From contig WPIO01000018.1 in the NCBI GenBank assembly GCA_009760855.2, forward strand, positions 4,061,001 to 4,125,000: DNA of 64,000 nt, given 5' to 3'. Source of the DNA: Cristatella mucedo. Lineage: Eukaryota; Bryozoa; Phylactolaemata; Cristatellidae. Under the pieces are notes generated by a model that had not been told where the DNA came from, made no database searches, and was given only the letters and a program-made list of their open reading frames with translations. The position numbers and the translations under genes are program-made. Position 1 is the first letter of the stretch. Every line of letters begins with the position of its first letter. Positions 44,800 to 55,999 of the stretch are shown here, one piece after another.

Positions 44800-45940
44800 G
44801 GGAAGCCGACTTACTTTTCTACTGGCAAGTCAATTTGAAATAAGCCACCCAGAATTTGCGACGAGGCAATATGAGAAATGCTGATAAAGCCGATCTGGAG
44901 AATTAGGCTCCAGTAACTCTTTATTTTCACAAAGTTATTAATTTCGTTTTCAAGTCACCCAATTTCGGTAAAGTTCGCTGCAGTTAAGATGCGAACGTCT
45001 GCAATGAACGATGCTACGGAGCGAAGAGAGAGAGAGAGACGTAGATGCAGGAAAGCAGAGGGTTAGAGCGAAAGTACGCTTTCCAATCATCTTTCCGACC
45101 CATCTCATGCCTCTACTATAATCAGCAAAGATTGCTAATCCAGCCGGAAGAAATTAGTCTCTTACAGAGGTTTTACTTTTTGGTTGGTATCTCAGTCGAG
45201 CTCAGTGCGATCGTAAATGGCTGGCGGTCCATTACGCCCTCGATCGCCAGGCATCACAGCTCAGGCCCCTCAAGTTTTTCTACAAGTCAGTTAAATATGC
45301 GAGTTAAATATGCCAGTTAAACATGCTCTTCTGCCAGCAGAACGTTTTATCTTAGCTGCATTGTCCAGGCCCATTGGCCTCAGCTTGGCCGCTACAAAGG
45401 TCGTACTATTGACTGCCCCAACCGCCGCGTTGGATTGACCGCTATATGTTTGTATATTTTGTAACGGAAAGCATGCCTTGCATCAAATGCGAATTGCCGC
45501 CATCACCTTGCACGCAGCGACGACGCCGCTCGGCGATCGAATGCCATCGCGTGCCCAGTCCGGAAACGGATGCTGCAAGGGACAAATACCGACGAGACTA
45601 GGCTACGTCGCCGTCCGGGGGGGGGGCGCGAACTAGAGGCAACCAGGCGAAGCATGGCAGTGAGGGCCAACCGAGGCTTCTCACTGCGACCGAGGCACTG
45701 CGACCGAAAGAGCGGCGACGAAACTCGTAGATAGACGAGAAAGCTCTGCCGCAAGCACGCAACCAAGCAACGGACGCTGGCACTTTCGCTCGGCGAGATA
45801 GACCAGCAGCAGCAACGGAAGTTCCGAACAGCGCCGCCGCCTGCGCCGCATCTACAGCCTCGTTCTGACCGCGCTGGCGAGAGAGCTGTGGGAGGCGGCG
45901 GCTAGCGGGCAGACGTCGAGCGGGCAGACGTCGAGCGCCG
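44800..45940. other. Region downstream of the KY gene
   Basis: Contains a (GA)n stretch near 45025-45040 and a G run at 45618-45627. A GC-rich stretch (about 45500-45950) is probably the 3' UTR of the KY gene. Two adjacent copies of a 15-bp 'gcgggcagacgtcga' unit lie at about 45905-45935. Reading frames here are by-products of GC content. Confidence 0.4.
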
Positions 45941-45947
45941 CCGCCCG

Positions 45948-46928
45948 TTAGATGGTGAACTCGAGCAGGGTGTTGTAGTTGCCCGAATCGGAGCCGTAGC
46001 TGGCCGTCAGAGCCAGCGTGCTCTCGACGCCCCATCCGCCCGCCATGCTGGCCTTGCCGACGAACACGTCGTCGCCGGGCGCCGACGGCTCCAGGTGCGT
46101 CCACTCGTTGCCGACGACCACGGCGACCTTGGACGCCAGCGGCACCTTGACTCGGAACGGCACGTGACTCGGGCGCGACTTGCCGAGCGCCGCCGCCAGG
46201 TCGCCGTCGACCGGCTCGTACAGGTAGCAGCCCTCTTTCCAGGCGGAGAACTGGCGCGGGAAGGGCGGCGCGTCGCTCGCGCCGCCTCGCTTTGGCGGCG
46301 GCGCGGCGACGCGCAGCAGCGCGTTGTAGACGCCGGGCAGCGAGTCGCTGGCGTCGTCGAGAGGCTGGGCGAACACCTGCAGCTTGAACAGGCCGACGGA
46401 GGGCGGCCGGACGCGGAACGACAGGATGCCGCCTTGCAGCAGCTGCAGGACGTAGTCGTCCAGCTCGCTCTCGTCGTCGTCCGCCGGCGACAGGCTGGCG
46501 GTGGCGCGGATGGGGCGCGACGACGACACGGCCAGCTCCAGCTCGGCCTCGCCGCCGTCGCCGACGACGACGAATGGGTCGCGTGATCTGGCCGTGGTGG
46601 CCAGGCCCAGCTCGTCGAAGGCGGGCCGCTGCGGGCCGAGGAAGGCGGTGGGCAGCGCCGGGAAGGTCAGGCCGCTGACGTGCTTGTCGTCGCACGTGAC
46701 CAGGTACTGGCACAGGTGGCGAAGCGTTTTGCCGTCGCGCGACGGGTCGTTGACGAAGATCTCCAGGCCGTACTCGCCCTTGCCCGGCGCCGACACGCCG
46801 AACACGGCCGCCAAGCCGTCGCCGTCGCCGATGACGCGGCAGAGCGCGGCGCCGGGCAGCTCGGCGTCCTTCGGCCCGCCTTTCAGGTGGCAGGCGAACA
46901 GGAGCGGTCGCGCGATGGCGAACGACAC
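45948..46928 (-). CDS. KY/hillarin-like protein, exon 8 (terminal; Ig-like repeats)
   Basis: This is the last exon of the KY/hillarin gene, 326 codons plus TAA. The acceptor 'gccgtcgtag' precedes GTG, so the leading codon is Val inside the protein and not a start. It carries the C-terminal beta-rich KY modules. 'YGLEIFVNDP' followed by 'LCQYLVTCD' and 'FLGPQRPAFDELGL' is one; 'GLFKLQVFAQPLDD', 'VYNALLRV' and 'PFPRQFSAWKEGCYLYEP' is the next. It ends 'SYGSDSGNYNTLLEFTI'. The exon is far more GC-rich than its introns, so long spurious frames occur on the other strand. It joins exon 7 in phase 0. In vertebrates KY acts at the muscle Z-disc; invertebrate hillarin is linked to septins and cytoskeleton. 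The role here is inferred. Confidence 0.85.
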   Translation of the reverse strand: MSFAIARPLLFACHLKGGPKDAELPGAALCRVIGDGDGLAAVFGVSAPGKGEYGLEIFVNDPSRDGKTLRHLCQYLVTCDDKHVSGLTFPALPTAFLGPQRPAFDELGLATTARSRDPFVVVGDGGEAELELAVSSSRPIRATASLSPADDDESELDDYVLQLLQGGILSFRVRPPSVGLFKLQVFAQPLDDASDSLPGVYNALLRVAAPPPKRGGASDAPPFPRQFSAWKEGCYLYEPVDGDLAAALGKSRPSHVPFRVKVPLASKVAVVVGNEWTHLEPSAPGDDVFVGKASMAGGWGVESTLALTASYGSDSGNYNTLLEFTI

Positions 46929-47002
46929 CTACGACGGCAATGGATGGAAAGACGGAGGGCGGGCCAAGTGCCAGCGCTAGCTCGTCGGTATTTGCACGAT
47001 CG

Positions 47003-47375
47003 CATCGACCCACTAAATGCTGTGATGAACAGGTGAGTTTTAAGCTACTTTTTAAATGTTGTCAAGACGGGTATTGTAGTGAGGTCAGTCGGTAGTGGGT
47101 TCCATGCTTCGTGAACGTACGAACTAAAAGCATTGCCTCCAAAGGATTTAAGGTTTGTACGAGGTATGGGTAGGCAGATTCCGAAAAGCGGGTGGTACGA
47201 TGCTTAGCCTGGCGGGGGAGTAGATCTAATAGGTAGGCCAAAGAATGAAGAGACCTAAAAGTGAGCGATAAGATCTTGAAGTCGATCCGTTGCTTGACTG
47301 GTAGCCAGTGTAGGTCGGCGGGAAGTGGTGTGATGTGGCGACTGCGACGCTCACGACAGACGAGCCTAACTGCAA
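47003..47375 (-). mobile_element. LINE family 1 fragment in KY intron 7
   Basis: It aligns with 54630-55010 of the better copy: 'gacccactaaatgctgt' near 47007, 'cgaaaagcgggtggtacgatgctt' near 47185, and 'ctcacgacagacgagcctaactgca' at its right end. It lacks the hairpin and tail, so it was trimmed at both ends. Confidence 0.75.
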
Positions 47376-48060
47376 TTAGTCACTTTAGCCAAGTTATTAA
47401 CTGCCCTGGTCACAAAAGCGAAGTTTGTAAGGAGTATTGATTGTTACATTTGCCTCTGAGGCATAAGCAAGTGGGAAATAACACTTACTGCCACCAAGAA
47501 CAACAACGCATTCGGTAAATATATTACTCAGCGGGCTTGATTCTAACCTGTTTAATCCTATCAGAGTCAACTAAGCAGAATTTCATTTTGATCGCATCCT
47601 CGATATGTCAAGCCTGAGCCTCAAGTTGGACATTTTTATATTCGACGTCGATTTTCTGCTTCTCCTTTCATCTTTAGGCGGCTAAGCGGTAACCTCGAAA
47701 TCAACACAAGTTCTACGAAGCCCCCCTCCCACGTCCGCCCGTGCGCTATTTGCACAGTACACGCCCGAGTGAGTCTACGCTGCACTGCCGCAGCGCCAGA
47801 AGCTGTCACGGTGAAGAAACGAGGTGAGCGAGAAAGCTGCATCGCATGAGCGAGCCCTGGGTCATCTCGAGCCAGCGGCGAACAACTACGCCAATCGGCA
47901 GCATCCGAGCATTGGTTGGCGAAGACCTGCAGCCGCCAGACCCGTTAGAGTAGCTCAGCCCTAGAGCAGCTTTGCAGCGTGCACCGCCGGACGTCCGGCG
48001 ATGCTGCCGAGAGCAAATCAGGAGACGCTTCTGAGCCGGCTTGCGCGTAGCCCGCCTTAC

Positions 48061-48468
48061 CTGGCACTCGCCATTCGACGTATTCATGGTCGCCGGAAGC
48101 AGGTTCGGCGACCAGGCGATGCCCACGACCTTGGCGGCCGCGGCCGACAGGCCCCACGAGGCGGCCAGGCAGTTGGGGAATGGCTTCATGCCGGACTTGG
48201 CGTCGCACGAGATCTTGTACTCGACGACGGCGCTGTACGTCTTAGCGGCTGCGGCGTTGTCCGGCCTGGCTTCTCGCGCGAAAATCGTCAGCCGGTAGGC
48301 GTCCTTCGCCGACGGCGCGCGGATGTGGAAGATCGCGTACTGGTCGGGCGTGACTTCGTGCAGCCCGTATCGGCTCAGCTTGACACCGTCGACGGCCTCT
48401 TTGCCGTCCTCCGTCTGCATGCTGAACGTGAAGTCCAAGCCGGGGCCGACGTAGCGCTGATAATTCAG
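48061..48468 (-). CDS. KY/hillarin-like protein, exon 7
   Basis: 408 bp, phase 0 at both ends. The acceptor is 'ggtttgtag' and the donor is TGCCAG|GTAAGG. The peptide opens 'LNYQRYVGPGLDFTFSMQ', then 'LSRYGLHEVTPDQYAIFHI', 'AYRLTIFAREA', 'YSAVVEYKISCD' and 'PFPNCLAASWG'. This is the KY/hillarin C-terminal module pattern in which a beta-sandwich repeat ends in a Cys and a 'PFP...W' motif. The open frame runs past the donor to 47806 but that part has no similarity. Confidence 0.85.
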
Positions 48469-48924
48469 CTACAAACCAGTGCACGGTGGCGGCCGCGTCA
48501 CGAGAGAGAGAGGCTTGCGACGGTCGGGCTCCTCGGAAGGAGGCGCCTAGCCTAGCCGGTGCCCCCCCCCCCCCCGCAGGGAAAGATTCGGATGTTAGGG
48601 AAAACAGTCGAAATGGCTTGCTGGTGATAAATACCGCCGGGCAAATGTCGAAAACGCTTTTAAAAAGTAGGCCACTATCATCCGTATGCCTAACGGTACT
48701 GCACTTGCCCTCGGTATTACAGAAGTATCCTTCAACAGCGACTGCAGCTGAATAGTTTGCCAGTACAACCCGTGGGTTTCACAGTTAATTGCGAATATTC
48801 GCGTAGAAATATGCTCCGGCTAGCATATACGGCTTCCCGTGTAATCGCACGTCTTTCGATGCAGCTGTGCACATGTTTTGCCACCAGTTACTCCAAGAAA
48901 CCGAAATACTAAGTGTGCATTACT

Positions 48925-49235
48925 GTTTGCTGCGTGGAACAAGTGAAATTAAGAAGCGTGGAAATAGCAGCAAAAGGCGGAAAGGATTGCCACAGTCGGC
49001 TCCAGAAGCAAACTTGCCGTTTTGCAAGAATTATGAAAGTGACTCCTACAGTCTAGGACCTGCTGAGAAAAAGCTTTTGCAGCTAGTAGTCTGCAAGAGC
49101 AAAAATAAAGCACCAAGTTTAATTTCCGTAGCTGATCTGAGGCCATGAATAGGCTGAACCCGGGGAAGCACTTCAGCTACATATGAAGAATTGTGCCGCT
49201 GTGGGTCGTATAGGTTAGAGAAAGAATCGAACCGG
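48925..49235 (-). mobile_element. LINE family 2 fragment, diverged
   Basis: Plus-strand phrases 'gccacagtcggctccagaagcaa', 'tacagtctaggacctgctgagaaaaagcttttg' and 'ctgaacccggggaagcacttcagctac' are the reverse of family 2 C-terminal sequence. Strongly diverged. It lies in KY intron 6. Confidence 0.6.
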
Positions 49236-49439
49236 ACGTATCGTATCGCTGACGGGCACCGATCGCATAAATTAATCCTTTAATTGTGGTCCTGCATAAA
49301 CCCGGTTCCATGATAAACCTTATTAAACTCAGAAGCAGCGAACGTAGCAACTAAAAAACCTATTCGAGAATTGTTTGGATCGTCAAGTTAGCGTCTGCTC
49401 GGGGATCACACGCAAGCAGACCACGAGATCGACGGGCAA

Positions 49440-49885
49440 CGACGTTGGCACACTAAATAAGGCGGTTACTTTTCACGATCTCGGTCCCGAAGTCGTGGGT
49501 TCGAATCCTGCAGTGGGTGACATTTTAATGCCACTGCAAGCGGAGGCGATGTTAATCAGTCACTAATCTTTCAGCTTTTAGGAGCGCTGTTGTTTCGTTA
49601 GCTTACTCCAGCAACTAGTGCAACGCTGCACACCATTCGAAGCCTTTCGCTGGCTCTGTAAGGACACCTGCCACTTCGACGATGCATTGTGCACATTTAA
49701 TCAGCATGCAGCTACTAACTAGCAGCCTACACGGGCCAGTTCACCTCGATCAGCCGTGCTCGACAGTAATGCATCAATATGACAGATAATCCTTAGAAGA
49801 TAATCCTTAATGAATATCCTTTACCAAAATGATAGTCGCGAAGGGTTTACTCTTGCTATACAAATGAGGTTGTTAAATCGGCCAA
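49440..49885 (+). mobile_element. SINE type B copy in KY intron 6
   Basis: The B-box GGTTCGAATCC is at 49498-49508, followed by 'tgcagtgggtga'. The tail 'ctatacaaatgaggttgttaaatcggcc' lies near 49857-49885. The middle is longer than in the copy at 296-445, so something may be inserted. Confidence 0.55.
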
Positions 49886-49889
49886 CTGT

Positions 49890-50375
49890 TACTTCTTTGA
49901 AACTGTTTACGACCATTAAGCGTGAGCATTTAACCAACCATCGCCGACAGGGCTTGTAATAAAGCACAGTGATTGCTTTATTTTGGTACTGACCTCTTGC
50001 CTGACCCTAAGCAATAAAAGTAACAAGTTTACAAATAAATAAGTTAAAATGTGAAGCTTACACATGGATTAGTCGATATTTCAATTTTGCAGCGATAGCT
50101 GGCACTTAAACTTGTCAGTAAATACCTGAACCGCTCAGACATCACTAGGACGTTATCCAGCAGTCGGCGTATTTCCACAGCTCCAGCGATAACAGTCAAC
50201 ACTGCTCCCGACAAGTATTTCCGCTTAAGCTAAGCATATTCAGCCTATTCCAACTTTCCAGTAAAAGATATGTAAGAACCTAGCTGTACGATCGACCTAA
50301 TGCAGGAGACGTAAGGATCATGACAGGGTGGCACTGCCTATGTCGTGGTCAAAGCAAGCTTTTTGCAGCTGATCT
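49890..50375. other. KY intron 6, unassigned part
   Basis: AT-rich, with no exon or repeat recognised. Confidence 0.4.
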
Positions 50376-50377
50376 AC

Positions 50378-50594
50378 CTCCAGTCGGAACTCGTCCCGGC
50401 ACTTGATGACAGCGTGCTGGTGAGAGTTGAGCGCTAGGTTGTAACGGAAGAAAAGTGACTTGACGGGTGGTAAGTCCTCATAGGCAGACAGCGAGTAGGG
50501 CTTTTTCAGCATCTGCCAGCGCTCCTCCTCGGGAAAGTGTGTGTAGATGAGCTGACGAGGATCGACCAGAAAATAATAGTCATCCAACTCATAC
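50378..50594 (-). CDS. KY/hillarin-like protein, exon 6
   Basis: 217 bp. The acceptor 'ggtctgcacag' is followed by G, which completes the Arg codon begun in exon 5 (AG|G). The peptide 'YELDDYYFLVDPRQLIYTHFPEE', then 'WQML' and 'LPPVKSLFFRYNL', is the signature that follows the transglutaminase-like core in hillarin/KY proteins. The donor is CTGGAG|GTAGAT, phase 0, giving a join '...CRDEFRLE' to 'LNYQRYV...'. The open frame continues into the intron but the family similarity stops at the donor. Confidence 0.9.
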
Positions 50595-50865
50595 CTGTGC
50601 AGACCAGCGTAAAATACTGAGCAAGCACGTACCTCCGTTGGTTAGAAAAGTTCTGCTCAACCGATAGTGCCGATGGTAAACTATTTGGCTAAACCGGCGG
50701 CTGCATCGCACACGTGCTTTTTTTATCGAGCACGTGGCTCTCCAAACTGATAGTGGCATGCCATCTACTATATCAGCATCACATGACACATTTTAGCATC
50801 CGTAATGAGAACACAAGCTTGAACTAAACGAAGCACATTTTGACGGTAAATAGCAAGCATCTGCA

Positions 50866-51040
50866 TTCTAATAATAATAATGTACTTGATAAAGCACCCT
50901 CAGAGAACTTAATCTCTTTCTAGGCGCTTTACATTTGCTGCAAAGGGAAATGCAATTATATGGTCAGTAAAATCATGCTTGAAAAACAAACAAAATGAAT
51001 AACATAGTTCGGGGTTACATGCACATGGTCAGCATGCATT
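50866..51040 (-). mobile_element. LINE family 1 3' UTR fragment in KY intron 5
   Basis: A short ATA tail, reversed hairpin and the 'catgcttgaaaaacaaacaaaatgaataaca' 3' UTR block. Confidence 0.75.
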
Positions 51041-51054
51041 CGTGCATATATTTA

Positions 51055-52640
51055 TGTAGGAATGAAATATCTGTAACTCTGCAAAGCCAGAATGATCAAG
51101 CTGGTGTTACATTGGGGCTAATAATAATAATAATAATACACTTGATAAAGCACCCGCAGAAAACTCAATCTCTTTATAGGGGCTTTACATTTTCTGCAAA
51201 GGATATGCATTACACTCAAAGCTTTAGTTGCTTTCGGTGTAAACTCAGTATTCAACGGCTCCATCTCACGTAATAAAGATTGAGTGACAAGCAAAACTGA
51301 GTCCCGAGGGCAGTCGAGAAAATGACTAGCACGCAGTGCCTCTGGAATGGATGTTTCAGAGTCGGCAGGAGGGAAGATGTCACCGAGTTAGGTTTGTGGA
51401 AATGCGTTGCATAGTCTACGAATTGGCCAGCAAAAGCTTCTGTGGCTACCAGTCTTTAAGCAAAAGAATTGAACAGTTAATCCACTGTCTATGGATGACC
51501 TCAGACCTCAATGCTTGAGATAGCTAAAACCTGTTCAGCAGTTCCGCCATTTCCCCTCTGAGGAGCCAAGCCATTTCAGACCGAATTTCATTGATTTCTT
51601 AAACAACCCTGCAGCCATTTTCACAACCTACTTCACAGGCTGTTTTGGATAGCTGAGCCAAAACTGAATTGCAGTAATCTCGTCTAGACAGAATCAGGAA
51701 GCTGGGTAAACAGCCACCGTGGTAGACGGTCCCTAATCTTGGACAGGGATCAAAGATAATGACAATATGAGAAAGCTCTCGTCTGAATGAAACTTTCAAA
51801 TGTCGAGCAGTCATCAAACAGGACGCGTAAATTACGAGTAAGCACATGATGGCAGCAGAACTACAGCATCCGAAACGAGAAGAGCCAAGTCTCTTAATTC
51901 GGCCGTCGGTTGAGTGAGATTGCGGTTCTATCGTCATTACTCTTTGGAAAATTGGCCTATATCCGCTATCAAATGCTTGCAAGGTAGACATTCAGTTAAT
52001 CGGTCACCGTTTCTGATTTCGGCCGTTTAATTAACATAACTAGCTAGGTATCGTCGGCATAGAAATTCTAGCCGATACCACGGCCCCATAACCATTTTCC
52101 AAGAGGCTCAATATAAGTGGAGAATAGTATAGAGATGAAAACAGACTCATGAGAAAACTCTGCTAGTGACTGGTCCGCTGGATGAGACTTAACCTCAGCA
52201 ACACATGAACTGGGCACGATCAGCTGTTACAATTCAAACAACTCCGAATCCTTTATAGCCAAACCGATCCTATTTTCTATAGTTCAAGAATGATACTGCG
52301 ATCAGTAGCTTCAAGTGCTGCCGATAAATTGAGGATGACTATGGTACTAACGTTACCACCATCGTAACAACACGGGGTGTTATTGTTAGTGTTACTCGGA
52401 GGAAAGTAGTTGCAACTGAATGGGGTTGCTTGACAGAAAATCGTTCTGATGAATCAATTCTTCAACGTGTTTCATGCAATAATTTGGTAGGACGTCAGAA
52501 TCCTCAAGTATTGGCCGAATGACTCTTGATCTAAACGACTTCAGGATAGTCCCTCTATTCAAACAAGCGTTAAAAACCCGACTTGGGTACGTCGGGGCTA
52601 CGTTTGTCCACGAGTTAAGACCGAAAAGGAGATATTAGAC
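51055..52640 (-). mobile_element. LINE family 2 copy in KY intron 5, itself interrupted
   Basis: The minus strand runs from a 3' end near 51055-51115 through the C-terminal tracts ('cagttccgccatttcccctctgaggagccaagcc' reversed, 51540-51580) to a decayed RT core. That core includes the 'AAFDTIDH' region opposite about 52300-52345. A family 1 tail at 51119-51210 splits its 3' UTR. Confidence 0.65.
51119..51210 (-). mobile_element. LINE family 1 tail nested in the family 2 copy
   Basis: An (ATA)n tail and reversed hairpin of about 90 bp interrupt family 2 text. The family 2 3' UTR is read on both sides. Confidence 0.65.
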
Positions 52641-52644
52641 AGCT

Positions 52645-53105
52645 TGTAGGGGGCGAGGTCTTTTTACTGGTTTTTATTATGGAGCCCACGTCAGCTCCAG
52701 AAACCTTGGGAAACGTCTCGGAGGACGTCTGAGGTTTCGACAAAAATGACCTTAGATATGCTTCATTTCTATATCTGTCGACAGCATGCAAACAGCATTT
52801 GGACACCGAGTTTCTTGCAAAGCTGCTAGCAGCATTGCAAGAAAAGCATACCAAGCGGACTCCTGGGGGCTTTGTCAAATGTGGCTACACAAATACCGTT
52901 GATGATGTGACACAGTCATCTAGAGCAGACTGTACTCGTTAAGCTAGCTCAGACAATGCCGGCTGTCAGTTATAGCAGATTGTATTCGCAAAATATAGAA
53001 TTTCTGATGAGCAAATCTCAATGCTGGTCGCTGACATACACAGATAGGGATCAAGCTGCTTGGCTGTCAGTCAACTTATTTGCTGGGGATAGGACCAGGA
53101 TACGA
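52645..53105. other. KY intron 5, unassigned
   Basis: The short minus frame at 52615-52878 has no family resemblance. Nothing else is seen. Confidence 0.35.
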
Positions 53106-53107
53106 AC

Positions 53108-53237
53108 CTAATGTTCTCTTGTCCTTTCTTGCCGACAATTCTTCGAGACGCCCAGTGGCAATCGATAAGCCTATAGTGACCGTGGATTCGGACTGCATTC
53201 CATGAGTGAAATGCCGTGCTGCCCTTGAAGCTCATTC
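53108..53237 (-). CDS. KY/hillarin-like protein, exon 5 (His/Asp of the core)
   Basis: 130 bp. The acceptor 'caaccaatctgttgtag' comes first, and the donor is ATTAG|GTTCGT. The peptide includes 'FHSWNAVRI' and 'YRLIDCHWASRR'. These are the His and Asp blocks of the transglutaminase-like fold (family 'H-[TS]-W-N-A-V' and 'L-[LI]-D'). It ends 'GQENI' plus a split Arg codon joined to 'YELDDYYF' of exon 6. Incoming phase is 1. Other AG acceptors lie upstream in the same phase (an open frame to about 53280), so its exact 5' end could be up to about 45 bp longer. Confidence 0.85.
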
Positions 53238-53911
53238 CTACAACAGATTGGTTGGGAAAATTTTCTGGGAATGATGGCACTGAATATGCTGGAAGCCTAG
53301 ACTTATCTTTAACTCAACCGCGAATACACGATTCAATCCAAGATAGGAATGTCAGTAGCTAAACCCTCCTGGTGCAATTTCCCGCTACCATCTACGGCAC
53401 TCACCCTTTTTTACTAATCGCTATTTCTCTTTCTCACATCCGCCAAAATCAGGGGCACTAAGCCAGCAAGCTTTTTTAGCACATCATAACCAGAGATTCT
53501 GCATTCAATAGACAAATATCTGTATTCTGCATATCGAGCATGCAAACACCCAGCTAACGTTAGCAGTATGATTACTCGGATTCCCAGCTGACCTGGCCTA
53601 ACTGCTGTTAGGTTGCTGACTGTTGGAAAAAATTCGTTGTCTGCAACATTTGCTGCTGTAAGTCGTCGACTATGCCCCTAGCTAAAGAATTTATTCCACC
53701 GATGCAGGGAAGATTGGAGTCAAAATTAGTCCTGCTCATTATACCTTGCTCCAATATGGAGGAAGGATACTATGACATGATTTCCCATGGAAGCCGAAAC
53801 ATTTGACTGATTTTAGCAGGACGATAAGTTAAATCACCGTCTAAGTTGATCTCAATCAAAGTGGGCTGATAAGTGATCAAGAGTGACATGCTTAAGCTTT
53901 AATTCATCTAC

Positions 53912-53982
53912 CTTGTAGCATATATAAAACTTGCACTTTTCCTGATTTTTTACAGCTTTGACGACGGAACCTTCCACACACA
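53912..53982 (-). CDS. KY/hillarin-like protein, candidate exon 4 (71 bp)
   Basis: It is flanked by 'ccccatctcttag' and ACAAG|GTAGAT. Its length makes the phases of exons 3 and 5 agree, and no direct 3-to-5 join keeps the frame. In that phase it reads 'SVCGRFRRQSCKKSGKVQ', which does not look like the family. A different frame reads 'CVEGSVVKAVKNQEK', which does resemble the 'CVxVSGxxKSA' block expected here. So a further tiny exon or an indel may be involved. Confidence 0.4.
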
Positions 53983-54388
53983 CTAAGAGATGGGGAAACA
54001 ATATGCATCACATTAGTACATTACCTTCTCACAGTAAGCATTGGCTAGTTCTCTTTCGGCATGCATGGTCGTTTCCTATTGTCAAAGTAATTCTGTAATG
54101 TCGCCTGCGTACTGCTACGTAAAACGACATGCTGCAAAGCCGACGGCCATGCCAGATCTGCTTTACTCCACATTATGTGCTCCGAAGCTTACCTGGCTTG
54201 TAATCCACACCTTTGGCATAACCAGTAACGATAGTTGAATGAAGACCAGCATAGCTACAGAAGAACATTCGACAGTAGCACGGTTATTAATGATACAACA
54301 CATGCCGAATTGTTGATGCACACACAGCAGGAGGCATGGTATCAGACGGAGTATACGAGACAGAAGAGACGTACGGATAATAAAGGTT

Positions 54389-55986
54389 AATAATAATAAT
54401 AATTATATTGCACTTGATAAAGCGCCCTCAGAGAACTTAATCTCTTTCTAGGTGCTTTACATTTGTTGCAAAGTGATATGCAATAGAATAGTAAGTAAAA
54501 TCATGCTTGAAAAACAAACGAAATGAATAATATGGTTAGGGGTGACATGCACAGGGTCAGCATGCAAATGTGGTTAGTGGCAGCATGCACAGTGTCAGCA
54601 AGCATAAGCACATCAAGGACGAATCACAAGGACCCACTAAATGCTGTCCTAAATAGGTGTTTTTTAAGTTTCTTTTAAATGTGGTCAGGTCAGGGGATGT
54701 TCTGATGCAGGTCGGGAGGGAGTTCCAGGCTTTGGGAGCATACGAGCTAAATGCACGGTCTCCAAAGGATTTGAGGTTTGTACGAGGTATTTCTAGACTG
54801 TTGATTCCGAAAAGCGAGTGGTACGATGCTTTGCCTGATGGGGTAGTATATCTGAGAGATAGGCTGGAGCCATAGAATGAAGGGACCTAAAAGTGAGCGA
54901 CAAAACCTTGAAATCAATCCGTTGCCTCACTGGTAGCCAGTGCAGGTCGGCGAGAAGTGGAGTAATGTGGCAACTGCGACGCTCACGACAGACAAGCCTA
55001 GCTGCAGAGTTTTGCACCAGCTGCAATCGCCTGATCGCACATGCTGGTAGGCCAGTAAGCAGTGAGATGCAGAAGTCGAGACAGGATGTCACGAATGCAT
55101 GCACCAACTTGGACGTGGTATCCTTATCCAAACAAGCCCTAATTTTAGCAATGTTATGGAGCTGACAATAGGCAGATTTGACTGTGGAGCTGATGTGGTC
55201 GTCTAACGAGAGGTCGCTTTGGAATATGACCCCTAGATTTCGAGCTGATTCAACTGGAGATATGCTGGCAGAGCCAATTTTGAAAGTCAGCCTTTCCAAT
55301 TTCTGAATCACACTGAGTTTGCCCATAACTAGTAAGTTAGTTTTATCATCGTTTAGTTTTAGAAAATTTGCTGCCATCCATGTGCGGATGTCATCAATAC
55401 ATGCAGCAAGTGAGTTGAGAGAATTTGAGGTGCTCGAAGGCTGGGAGGGATCAAAGCAAAGGTACAACTGAGTGTCATCCGCGTGAAAGTGAAAGCCTAG
55501 ATTGTGCTTGGTAATCACATCAGCAAGAGGGAGAGTATTAACCGTGAAAAGAACCGGACCTAGCACGGAGCCCTGAGGTACCGCATATTTCAGAAGTACC
55601 TCAGATGATCTTTGTCCATTCACGTCAATACTCTGGAGTCTCCCACTGAGGTAGGACCTGAACCACTGCCGAGCAGTGCCAGTGATGCCCAGGCGAGATG
55701 AGAGGCGCTCTAGAAGTACTTTGTGATCGATGGTATCAAAAGCTGCCGAAAGATCGAGCAAAACAAGAAGAGACACTCTACCTATGTCTGCATTCCTAAG
55801 TAGGTCGTTGTATACCCGAAGCAATGCTGACTCTGTGGAGTGATTAGCTCTAAAGCCAGACTGGAACTTACTAGCAAGGTGTGAGGTTTCGATATAGGAG
55901 TTCAGCTGGTCTGCTACGACCCGTTCCAGTGTCTTTAATAGGAATGGTAGAAGGGAGACTGGGCGGTAGTTGCTTGAGTTCTCTTA
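54389..55986 (-). mobile_element. LINE family 1, best-preserved copy (5'-truncated), in a KY intron
   Basis: The plus strand begins with an (ATA)n tail at 54389, then the reversed hairpin (54416-54460), a 3' UTR of about 350 bp and coding to 55986, where it stops abruptly. It serves as the reference for the other family 1 fragments. Relatively few mutations suggest it is among the younger copies in the window. Confidence 0.9.
54793..55824 (-). pseudogene. LINE family 1 reverse transcriptase, long open frame
   Basis: 343 codons, and the same frame stays open upstream to about 55986. In order: 'LVLLDLSAAFDTIDH' (RT Asp), 'WFRSYLSGRLQSI', 'YAVPQGSVLGPVLF', 'HFHADDTQLYLCFDP' (YADD changed to HADD), 'LKLNDDKTNLLVMG', 'SARNLGV', 'QLVQNSAARLV', 'ITPLLADLHWLPVRQ', 'YLSDILPHQAKHRTTRFSES'. 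It stops early because of a one-base loss near 54805 compared with sister copies. The N-terminal endonuclease is absent through truncation. CR1/L2 group by motif. Confidence 0.85.
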
Positions 55987-55999
55987 GTCTAAGGCAGCT

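Noticed and set aside
45598-47013. 471-codon minus-strand frame overlapping KY exon 8
   Set aside because: It is a shifted frame over the same GC-rich exon. The other frame carries the KY modules and a matching acceptor; this one is Arg-rich nonsense.
54011-54062. Possible extra KY exon with peptide 'HAERELANAYCEK'
   Set aside because: It has a fair donor, but its phase does not fit exon 3 or the 71-bp candidate and no family similarity was recognised.
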